Shown here: positions 1 to 5,380 of the stretch, one piece after another
Layout of the letters: each line of letters starts with the position of its first letter
Numbering within the stretch: the first letter of the stretch is position 1
From: Microbacteriaceae bacterium
GTDB taxonomy: Bacteria; Actinomycetota; Actinomycetes; Actinomycetales; Microbacteriaceae
Direction: 5' to 3'
Assembly (NCBI GenBank): GCA_030840185.1
Contig: JAUZFY010000241.1
Coordinates: forward strand, 1-7,769
DNA: 7,769 nucleotides
The notes under the pieces: generated by a model
What the model was told of the DNA's origin: nothing
What the model saw: only the letters and a program-made list of their open reading frames with translations
Database searches by the model: none
Position numbers and translations under genes: made by a program

Positions 1-60
1 TTGCTGAGCTTCGTGTCTGGTCCTGGCATGATCCGAGAATACTGGGAGACCGGCGCCTAG
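1..60 (+). CDS. possible C-terminal end of a rightward gene (partial)
   Basis: Reading frame 1 is open from the window edge to a TAG at 58-60. It gives a 19-residue tail ending in the residues MIREYWETGA. Most third codon positions are G or C, as expected for a real gene in this genome. A second frame (3-95) is also open but has weaker third-position bias. If real, this gene converges on the dehydrogenase at 99-887. The piece is too short to assign a function, and chance openness over 60 bases cannot be excluded. Confidence 0.3.
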   Translation: MLSFVSGPGMIREYWETGA

Positions 61-98
61 CGCGGGATGATCACGGCAGGCCGAAAAATTCCTGACGG

Positions 99-887
99 TC
101 AGCGCTGGCGAAGTCCTCCGCCGGCGAGGAGTGGCTTTGGCAACCATCCGGCCAGCCAGACGATGGTCTTGTATCGCACGGTCGGCACAGAGACGGCCCT
201 GTTGCGTGCGACATCGCGAAGGGCGATCCGCACAAGAGTCTTGGCGTCCAGCCAGAGGAACTGCGGAATCGACTTCGTGCTCACGTCCATGCGCTCGTGA
301 AACTCGGTGCGCACGAATCCCGGCGCGACCGCGGTCACGGAGATGCCGCGAGACCGGTAGTGGATGTTCGCCCAGCGACTGAAGCTAAGGAGCCACGCCT
401 TGGCGGCACCGTATGTTCCGCGCGGGGTGAAGCCGGCGACGCTCGCGATGTTGACGATGGTGCCCGAACCGGCCTCGAGCATCTGGCCGAGGGCCGCGTG
501 GGTCAGCCGCATCGGTGCCGCGACAAGCAAGTCGAGGAGTCCCTGTTCGTCCTCGATCGAATTCTGGTCGAATGGCTTGCGCAGCCCGAAGCCGGCGTTG
601 TTCACGAGCATGGTGACTCGACCCGCGTCCCCCGTGCCGGATGACGCGAGCCGAGCCTCGACAGCGGCGAGTCCCTCTCGGCTCGCGAGGTCGGCGGCCA
701 ATACCTCGACCGTGACGTTGTGCTCCGCGCGGAGTGCCGCGGCATAGCTTTCCAAACGCGCGGCGTCCCGGGCGACAAGCACGAGCCCAACGCCGGTCGC
801 GGCGAGCTGGCGGCAGAACTCGGCGCCGATTCCTGCCGTCGCTCCGGTGACGAGGGCGAGTGATGGTCTCTTCTGGTCGGCGCTCAT
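99..887 (-). CDS. SDR-family NAD(P)-dependent oxidoreductase
   Basis: A 262-residue classical short-chain dehydrogenase/reductase, probably cytosolic. The Rossmann nucleotide-binding motif TGATAGIG lies at residues 14-21, NNAG at 96-99, the catalytic Ser at 149 (IVNIAS), YGAAK at 159-163 giving Tyr159 and Lys163, and PGFVRT at 189-194. Arg40 after the second strand (VARD) favours NADP(H) over NAD(H) by family knowledge. The Asn that usually completes the catalytic tetrad appears to be Leu121 in the segment LLDLLVAAPMRLT, which is unusual. The overall pattern resembles the DltE/COG0300 branch, but the substrate cannot be predicted. No Shine-Dalgarno sequence precedes the ATG. A TAACTT box ends 6 nt before it, suggesting a leaderless transcript. 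The gene diverges from the hydrolase at 941. Confidence 0.93.
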   Translation of the reverse strand: MSADQKRPSLALVTGATAGIGAEFCRQLAATGVGLVLVARDAARLESYAAALRAEHNVTVEVLAADLASREGLAAVEARLASSGTGDAGRVTMLVNNAGFGLRKPFDQNSIEDEQGLLDLLVAAPMRLTHAALGQMLEAGSGTIVNIASVAGFTPRGTYGAAKAWLLSFSRWANIHYRSRGISVTAVAPGFVRTEFHERMDVSTKSIPQFLWLDAKTLVRIALRDVARNRAVSVPTVRYKTIVWLAGWLPKPLLAGGGLRQR

Positions 888-893
888 CTGGAC

Positions 894-899
894 AAGTTA
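894..899 (-). promoter_or_regulatory. candidate -10 element of a leaderless promoter for the SDR gene
   Basis: On the minus strand TAACTT (fits TANNNT) ends 6 nt before the SDR ATG at 887, so transcription would begin at or next to the start codon. There is no Shine-Dalgarno sequence between them. This is the classic actinobacterial leaderless arrangement. I see no good -35 hexamer at the usual distance, so the call rests on the -10 box and its spacing. Confidence 0.4.
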
Positions 900-920
900 C
901 CCGCATGAAGCGATCAGGAA

Positions 921-937
921 CCGAGCCGTAGGCTCGG
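921..937. promoter_or_regulatory. perfect inverted repeat beside the hydrolase start codon
   Basis: CCGAGCC-GTA-GGCTCGG is a perfect 7-bp stem with a 3-nt loop, ending 3 nt before the ATG at 941. It covers the place where a ribosome binding site would lie. In RNA it could form a very GC-rich hairpin that limits translation of the hydrolase. As DNA it could be an operator between the divergent SDR and hydrolase genes. The symmetry is directly visible; the role is inferred. Confidence 0.45.
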
Positions 938-940
938 ACG

Positions 941-1735
941 ATGTCGAAAATGATCACGCTGTCCCTTCCCGTTGCCGCCCGCGAGAGCAGGGGCGACTCG
1001 CGCGATCGCACGATCGAGACAACCGAGTTTGAGGCGTATATCGCGGAGCCGACCGGCACTCCCCGGGGTGGCCTCATCGTGATCCACGAGGTGTGGGGTC
1101 TCGTCGACAACATCAAGGACATCGCCGATCGCTTCGCCGCCGAGGGGTACCTCGTGCTTGCTCCGGACCTGCTGTCATCGATCGGCATCGACGCTCACAT
1201 CGGCTTCGAGCTCAGCGCCATCATGAAGAGCCCCGACGAGAAGGTGCGTTCGGAGGGTCAGCCGCGCCTGCGGGAGGCCTTCGCCGCGCTGCGGGTGCCG
1301 GAATTCGCCAGCTGGGCGCTCGCCGCCCTCGAGTCAAGCGTCGACTACATCGAGGCTCAGCCGGGCGTCAACGGCCGAATCGCTGTGACCGGCTTCTGCT
1401 TCGGCGGAAGCTACAGCTTCGCTCTCGCCGCCGCTGACCCTCGTATCCTGGCGGCCGTACCGTTCTACGGGGCGCCGCCGGAGAGCACGACCGTCTCGCA
1501 GATCGCCTGCCCGGTGCTGGCGTTCTACGGCGAGACCGACACAAACCTCATCGAGTCGCTTCCCCAGGTGACCGAGTCGATGGAAGCCGCGGGAGTCAAC
1601 TTCGTCGCCAAGGTGTACGAGGGCGCGGGACACGCCTTCTTCAACGACACCAACCCGTTCATGTACCGGGCGGATGCCGCGGCAGACTCCTGGCGCCGCA
1701 CCCTCGAGTTCCTGGACTCCAGCCTGCCTGACTGA
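941..1735 (+). CDS. dienelactone hydrolase family protein
   Basis: A 264-residue alpha/beta hydrolase of the dienelactone hydrolase (DLH) family, without signal peptide or membrane segment, so cytosolic. The nucleophile is Cys153 in GFCFGG (151-156), the acid is Asp200 in YGETD, and the base is His231 in GAGHAF. Glu50 in IHEVWG matches the Glu that activates the Cys in DLH. Spacings of 47 and 31 residues between triad members agree closely with the Pseudomonas enzyme (Cys123, Asp171, His202). The Arg that binds the dienelactone carboxylate four residues after the His is Asn235 here. True chlorocatechol-pathway activity is therefore doubtful, and a generic ester or lactone hydrolase is safer. 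ATG 941 lacks a clear Shine-Dalgarno sequence and sits beside a hairpin. ATG 950 is an alternative start. The gene diverges from the SDR gene, which may be its functional partner. Confidence 0.92.
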   Translation: MSKMITLSLPVAARESRGDSRDRTIETTEFEAYIAEPTGTPRGGLIVIHEVWGLVDNIKDIADRFAAEGYLVLAPDLLSSIGIDAHIGFELSAIMKSPDEKVRSEGQPRLREAFAALRVPEFASWALAALESSVDYIEAQPGVNGRIAVTGFCFGGSYSFALAAADPRILAAVPFYGAPPESTTVSQIACPVLAFYGETDTNLIESLPQVTESMEAAGVNFVAKVYEGAGHAFFNDTNPFMYRADAAADSWRRTLEFLDSSLPD

Positions 1736-1756
1736 TCAGGGCGAAGCGCGGGCCCC

Positions 1757-1783
1757 GGATCCTCCGGTCCGGATCCTCCGGTC
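1757..1783. repeat. two tandem 13-bp direct repeats in a convergent gap
   Basis: GGATCCTCCGGTC occurs at 1757-1769 and again at 1771-1783, a 14-nt period. The repeat lies between the 3' ends of the hydrolase (stop 1733-1735) and the leftward protease (stop 1787-1789). CCGGA at 1755-1759 can pair with TCCGG at 1768-1772, so a short stem-loop is possible. There is no T-tract, so a terminator role is only a guess. Confidence 0.5.
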
Positions 1784-1786
1784 ACC

Positions 1787-2971
1787 TCACCCGCGGGTGC
1801 AGGTTCCGGAGGAAACGGCGGCGTTGAGGCGTGGCCCCGCGGCAACAACCGGGGCCAGGTCTTCCGTCGTCATGGCGAAGCCGAGATCGGTAGTGGTTGC
1901 CGAGCGGGCGAAGACGACGCCGGTGACCCTGCCGTTAGAATCGAGAAGCGGACCACCCGAATTGCCCTCTTGCACCTTCGCGGCGAGGTAGTAGACGTGC
2001 CGCGGGCTCGGGTTCGATCCGTAGATGTCGGGGGTGTTGATCGTCGATACACTCTCGACCGCCGCCGGGCTCGACAGGAATGGACCGCCGAGCGGGTATC
2101 CGTCGAAGACCGCTTTGTCGCCCTGTCCGAGATCGGGACCGAGATGAAGCGGCGCCGTCGGCATTCCCCGCACGGCGAGAACCGCGAGATCCTCGTTCGG
2201 GTTGAAGTAGACGACACTGCCCGTGTAGGTGCCGCCTGTCGGCGTCACGACCACGGGTTGGGACACTCCAGCGACGACGTGGGCGTTGGTGACGACCCGA
2301 TTGGCGGAGGAGACGAATCCGCTGCCCGACTGGTTCTGCCCGCACTGGTACGCGTTGCCGGTAATCTTCACGACCGAGTCGGCGGATGCCTGCTGCGCCG
2401 CCGTTCCTGGACCGGCCGCCGGCACCGAAAGGGGCTGACCGGTACCGATCGCCTGGATCAGCTGCGGGAGGCCGTCGTTGGCGACGAGCGACCGCACTTG
2501 CGCCTCGAGCGCCTTGACCGGCGCGGGAGTGATCGTGTCGATCGTCGACACCACCGTCGAGGAGCCGATCGCTTGCGAAACGGCCGGAACGCCAAGCGAA
2601 CCAATTCCGAAGGCGAGCATCGAGGTGACGAGGGCTGCGGCGACGAGCGTAATTCCCGCGCCGAGAATCCGGTCGATGACCCGAAGAGGTGTCTTATCGA
2701 CGCCGCGTCGCACAAACCGTCCGATTGCGGAACCGACCGCCTGACCGGCGACAATGAGGGCGACGACGACTATCAGAACGATCGGTAGTCGGAACGCGCT
2801 CGCGGATACCCAGCCGGTCACGAGCGGGATCGCGAAAAATGCGAGTACCGCGCCGGCCACGATGCCGACGATTCCGGCGAGGCTCAGCACGAAGCCGGCT
2901 CGGAACCCGTGCACGGTGTAGCCGAGCAGCAGCAGAATGAGCAAGACATCGAGCACGGCTGATCCCGGCAC
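1787..2971 (-). CDS. MarP-like membrane-anchored serine protease (CvpA domain plus trypsin-like domain)
   Basis: With the GTG start at 2971 the protein has 394 residues, nearly the length of mycobacterial MarP (397). The first 130 or so residues form about four hydrophobic helices of the CvpA/colicin V production type. A linker follows, then an extracytoplasmic chymotrypsin-fold protease. The triad is His231 (TNAHVV), Asp261 (EDLAVL) and Ser338 (GNSGGP). Cys210 and Cys391 flank the protease domain with the same 181-residue spacing as the redox-sensing disulfide of MarP, Cys214-Cys395. In Mycobacterium tuberculosis MarP maintains intrabacterial pH in acid and cleaves the peptidoglycan hydrolase RipA. 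A similar envelope role here is inference. The start is chosen because AAAGGAA sits 8 nt upstream; TTG at 2989 would place that site inside the gene. The gene lies 64 bp after the fusion regulator on the same strand. Confidence 0.92.
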   Translation of the reverse strand: MPGSAVLDVLLILLLLGYTVHGFRAGFVLSLAGIVGIVAGAVLAFFAIPLVTGWVSASAFRLPIVLIVVVALIVAGQAVGSAIGRFVRRGVDKTPLRVIDRILGAGITLVAAALVTSMLAFGIGSLGVPAVSQAIGSSTVVSTIDTITPAPVKALEAQVRSLVANDGLPQLIQAIGTGQPLSVPAAGPGTAAQQASADSVVKITGNAYQCGQNQSGSGFVSSANRVVTNAHVVAGVSQPVVVTPTGGTYTGSVVYFNPNEDLAVLAVRGMPTAPLHLGPDLGQGDKAVFDGYPLGGPFLSSPAAVESVSTINTPDIYGSNPSPRHVYYLAAKVQEGNSGGPLLDSNGRVTGVVFARSATTTDLGFAMTTEDLAPVVAAGPRLNAAVSSGTCTRG

Positions 2972-2979
2972 TGGCGCGG

Positions 2980-2986
2980 TTCCTTT
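2980..2986 (-). promoter_or_regulatory. ribosome binding site that fixes the protease start
   Basis: Minus-strand AAAGGAA is 8 nt upstream of the GTG at 2971-2969. The competing in-frame TTG at 2989-2987 has no such site before it and would place this motif within the coding region, so GTG 2971 is preferred. Confidence 0.6.
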
Positions 2987-3035
2987 CAAACGGGGGTCAG
3001 CGACAGTGTGCCACGAGTTGATGTGTGTGAAACGC

Positions 3036-4187
3036 TCAGGACCGGCGGATGCTTGCCACCAGGTCGCCGAGGTGGGGTGTGGGGGAGAGTCCGAGTACCG
3101 TGCGAAGCAGATCCGAGTACCGATCGAACACCCGGAGGGCTTCCGACTGATTGCCCTCGGCGAGGTGAACCCGAATGAGCTGGGCGTTCGCGCTCTCCCG
3201 CAGCGGCTCCACCTTCATGGCGGCCCGCGCAGCGCCAGCCGCTTCGGCGAGTCGGCCACGGTCGATCAGGATGCGGGCCTGCGCCTCGAGGGCGTTCATG
3301 CGCAACTGGCGCCAGTCCTCCGCTTCGGCGAGCACCCAGTCGTCGTACCAGTCGGGCAACAGTTCGGCGGAGAGGGTTGCGGTTGCGGCGGGACCCAGGT
3401 CCGCATCATCCACGGTGTCGGTGTGGATCAACAGCCTTCGGGCGAGGGCCTGTGCCTCCCGGAAGTCCACTGCGACTGTCTCAACGAGGCTCAGCCCGGC
3501 CGATGCCGACAGGATCGCCTCCCTGGTCGACGTGTCTAGGCGTGACAGGGCGGAGCGCAGGCTGATGCCGGCGCGTTCGTCCGACGCCTCGGGCCACATT
3601 CGTCCGGCCATCGCGATTCGAGTGACGGCACGGTGATGCAGTGCGAGGAAAACGAGGAGTCGTTGCGAGCCGACCGACAGTTGGTCGATGATTTTCCCGG
3701 CGACGCGAACCGAGAACGCCCCGAGGAGGGTCATTTCGATCACGACTGGCGCGGCGGTCTCATCGAACCCGGCGCCGCGGATCGAGTCGCGTAGCGCCGC
3801 AACCACCGGTGAATTCGCCTCGAAGGCGATGGGCGGTCCTTGGGGGGTGGTCCAGCCATCACCCCAGGTCGTCAGCGCGATGATGACGGGCTCGAGATTG
3901 CGACCCTGTTCGGTCAGCAGGTACTCCGGTTCACCGTCCCCGGTTCGACGCGCCTCCATGAGACCGGCACCGACGAAGCCGTGCAAGCGAGCAGCCAAGA
4001 CGTCAGGGGCAGCTCCGCTGTGCTTCGCAAGATCCTCAAAGCGATTCGTGCCTTGGAACATCACGTCTCGAAAGATCAGAAGGCTCCAGCGGTCACCAAC
4101 GGCCTCGAGGGCTCGCTCGGGCGAGAAACCGTGGCCTTGAGGGTTGTGAGCAAGGTCGGATCCCCCGGCAGGCGGTGGTATGGACAT
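3036..4187 (-). CDS. HxlR-type winged helix fused to a SARP/BTAD transcriptional regulator
   Basis: A 383-residue cytosolic regulator (from ATG 4187) with two predicted DNA-binding modules. Residues about 15-112 are an HxlR/MarR-like winged helix: SPERALEAVGDRWSLLIFRDV, RFEDLAK, LAARL, then a YLLTEQG wing and TTWGDGW. Residues about 150-225 look like the winged helix of SARP/OmpR regulators (MTLLGAFSVRVAG, QRLLVFLALH, WPEASDERAGISLRSALSRL). Residues about 240-383 match a helical, TPR-like BTAD module (LEAQARILIDRGRLAEAAGAARAAMKVEPLRESANAQLIRVHLAEGNQSEALRVFDRY). HxlR proteins usually start their domain with Cys-Pro; here it is Ser-Pro, and the protein contains no cysteine, so thiol redox sensing is excluded. 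In-frame ATGs at 4235 and 4250 would add 16 or 21 residues but lack usable Shine-Dalgarno sites. A palindrome just upstream of 4187 suggests autoregulation. Targets are unknown; the flanking protease and wall protein genes are candidates. Confidence 0.88.
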   Translation of the reverse strand: MSIPPPAGGSDLAHNPQGHGFSPERALEAVGDRWSLLIFRDVMFQGTNRFEDLAKHSGAAPDVLAARLHGFVGAGLMEARRTGDGEPEYLLTEQGRNLEPVIIALTTWGDGWTTPQGPPIAFEANSPVVAALRDSIRGAGFDETAAPVVIEMTLLGAFSVRVAGKIIDQLSVGSQRLLVFLALHHRAVTRIAMAGRMWPEASDERAGISLRSALSRLDTSTREAILSASAGLSLVETVAVDFREAQALARRLLIHTDTVDDADLGPAATATLSAELLPDWYDDWVLAEAEDWRQLRMNALEAQARILIDRGRLAEAAGAARAAMKVEPLRESANAQLIRVHLAEGNQSEALRVFDRYSDLLRTVLGLSPTPHLGDLVASIRRS

Positions 4188-4193
4188 GATTAG

Positions 4194-4217
4194 AGTCACC
4201 ACATTCTGTCTGTGACT
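4194..4217. promoter_or_regulatory. palindromic candidate operator upstream of the fusion regulator
   Basis: AGTCAC (4194-4199) and GTGACT (4212-4217) form perfect 6-bp half-sites separated by 12 nt, ending 6 nt upstream of the ATG at 4187. A dimeric winged-helix protein such as the HxlR-type regulator encoded next to it would be the natural ligand. A 6+6 inverted repeat can occur by chance, so support comes mainly from its position. Confidence 0.4.
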
Positions 4218-4219
4218 TG

Positions 4220-4250
4220 AGGGTAATCCGTTCATGTCCTCGAGCGCCAA
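4220..4250 (-). promoter_or_regulatory. weak candidate promoter for the fusion regulator
   Basis: On the minus strand TTGGCG (4250-4245) and TACCCT (4225-4220) could serve as -35 and -10, but the 19-nt spacer is longer than usual. If used, the transcript would begin within the AGTCAC/GTGACT palindrome, leaving ATG 4187 as the first start codon. This is weak evidence. Confidence 0.2.
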
Positions 4251-4258
4251 TCCGGTGC

Positions 4259-5260
4259 TTAGCTGCGGCGGGGACCCTCATCGTTTCCGGCGCCCTTCGG
4301 CGCGAGACGGCGGCGTAAGACGATCACGCCAGCGCCAAACAGGATGGCAAGGCCCGCGATGAAGGCGGAAGGCAGCGAGTCTGCGCCGGTGTTGGCGAGA
4401 GATGCCGTTGGGACGACCGTCGCGGCTGTGCCGCCGGTGGTGCTGGCCGTGCTGCCGGTGGTGCTGGCCGCGGGGCCGGGAGTAGGGGTCGGGGAGGCGA
4501 TTACGGCCGGAGTTATCAGGTTCTGCATGGAAACGGAGCAGGTCACCGTCGAGCCGCCGCCATTTGCCGATCCGTTGCACTGATTGACCATCACTCGCAA
4601 CACGGCGGTCTCCGTCGATGGGGAGACAGTGCAGATCACCCGGGTCGGTGCGCCGCCGCCGTTTGCGGAACCGTTGCACTGGTCGATGGTCGCGCCGGTG
4701 GTAGAGGCGTTGGCGGGGTCGCATTCCAGGGTCGGCTGTGTGCCGGCTGCGCCGGAACCGACGCACTGGTTGACCGTCGCCGGGGTAGTTGACGCCGTGC
4801 CGACGATGTTGTTCGTTACCCGCACGGTGCAGACGAGGTTCGAACCGCCCGCATTAACGTTCCCGTTGCACTGCGTGACGCTCAGAACGAGGGCCGTCGA
4901 TGGTGTCGTGGTCGTGACGCACGTCAGCGGAAGGGTATTGGCCGACCCGTCGCACGCATTTGTCACCGTGACGGAGCTGGTCTCGCCGGTGGCGATGTTC
5001 AGAGTATTGGTGACGGTGACGTCGCACGCCACGGCATGAGCGGCCGCGTTGTTGGCCACCGAGTTGTTGCACTGGTCAACTGCGATCGGTGCTGTCGCTG
5101 CCGATGCCGGACTTGAGGTCGCTCCCAGCGAGAGGGACAGAATGAGGCCAAGCGCGAGCGCGCCGACTGTTCCGGCGACTCGCGACCCGATCCGTCGCGC
5201 TCCGGTTCGTTTCGGTCCCCAAATGCTTCTTTTTGCGCCAAGGCGCGAACTTATAGTCAT
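4259..5260 (-). CDS. LAxTG sortase-anchored surface protein with six paired-cysteine repeats
   Basis: A 333-residue secreted protein. Residues 1-54 are a long signal peptide: a basic N-terminus rich in Arg and Lys, a hydrophobic core at 29-47, and a likely cleavage after ASA at 52-54. The mature region (about 60-250) has twelve cysteines in six pairs: 64/79, 103/114, 131/144, 166/180, 195/210 and 228/241. Each pair opens with a QCNGS-like phrase rich in Asn, Gly and Ser, and most close with a CTV-like strand. A Pro/Thr/Ser/Ala stalk follows (about 255-285), then LANTG at 288-292, a hydrophobic helix (298-315) and RRR. That is a complete cell-wall sorting signal, of the LAxTG type associated with class E sortases in actinobacteria. 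No sortase is in the window. ATG 5260 is supported by AAAGGGG 5 nt upstream (5266-5272). I cannot assign a ligand or named domain to the repeats. Confidence 0.88.
   Translation of the reverse strand: MTISSRLGAKRSIWGPKRTGARRIGSRVAGTVGALALGLILSLSLGATSSPASAATAPIAVDQCNNSVANNAAAHAVACDVTVTNTLNIATGETSSVTVTNACDGSANTLPLTCVTTTTPSTALVLSVTQCNGNVNAGGSNLVCTVRVTNNIVGTASTTPATVNQCVGSGAAGTQPTLECDPANASTTGATIDQCNGSANGGGAPTRVICTVSPSTETAVLRVMVNQCNGSANGGGSTVTCSVSMQNLITPAVIASPTPTPGPAASTTGSTASTTGGTAATVVPTASLANTGADSLPSAFIAGLAILFGAGVIVLRRRLAPKGAGNDEGPRRS
4428..4469. repeat. 21-bp tandem duplication in the stalk of the wall protein
   Basis: Two adjacent 21-nt units (4428-4448 and 4449-4469) differ at a single base. They encode two successive seven-residue blocks, ASTTGST and ASTTGGT, in the Ser/Thr-rich stalk before the sorting signal. 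The reading frame is kept, so copy number could change stalk length without breaking the protein. Confidence 0.75.
4556..4690. repeat. DNA duplication encoding the last two cysteine modules of the wall protein
   Basis: The stretches around 4556-4590 and 4650-4690 are near copies, sharing GCCGCCGCC, a TTTGC core and CCGTTGCACTG. They encode the nearly identical QCNGSANGGG openings at residues 194-203 and 227-236. The strong DNA similarity compared with the other modules suggests these two arose by a more recent duplication or gene conversion. Confidence 0.55.
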
Positions 5261-5265
5261 GATTT

Positions 5266-5272
5266 CCCCTTT
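5266..5272 (-). promoter_or_regulatory. strong ribosome binding site of the wall protein
   Basis: Minus-strand AAAGGGG followed by AAATC and the ATG at 5260. It is one of the two clearest Shine-Dalgarno sites in the window and supports that start. Confidence 0.6.
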
Positions 5273-5306
5273 GGTGCCATCCTGACCGAGGAGGCGTTAC
5301 CGGTGC

Positions 5307-5322
5307 GTCACGACGACGTGAC
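5307..5322. promoter_or_regulatory. palindrome between the wall protein and FAD oxidoreductase genes
   Basis: GTCACG-ACGA-CGTGAC is a perfect 6+6 inverted repeat with a 4-nt centre, in the 120-bp region between the divergent genes starting at 5260 and 5381. It shares the GTCAC/GTGAC half-site with the palindrome at 4194-4217, though the spacing differs (6 nt here, 12 nt there, counted between GTCAC and GTGAC). A regulator could act on both flanking genes from here. A second short palindrome, ACAGGCCTGT, lies at 5331-5340. I could not identify convincing -35/-10 pairs in this region. Confidence 0.4.
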
Positions 5323-5380
5323 CGCGGTGTACAGGCCTGTCTAGCGGGCGGCCGGGCGGCCCGTGTGCGAGGGTTGAGGG

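Noticed and set aside
385..1188. A 267-residue minus-strand open frame overlapping the SDR and hydrolase genes
   Set aside because: It is an out-of-frame shadow across two well-supported genes on opposite strands, is rich in Arg and Pro, and lacks any recognisable motif.
1970..2788. A 272-residue plus-strand open frame antisense to the protease
   Set aside because: It is a high-GC shadow dominated by Arg, Asp and Gly. The opposite strand encodes an intact protease with complete triad and membrane helices.
2972..2989. The upstream TTG as start of the protease
   Set aside because: It lacks a Shine-Dalgarno site, and the strong AAAGGAA motif falls inside the extension, properly spaced for the GTG at 2971.
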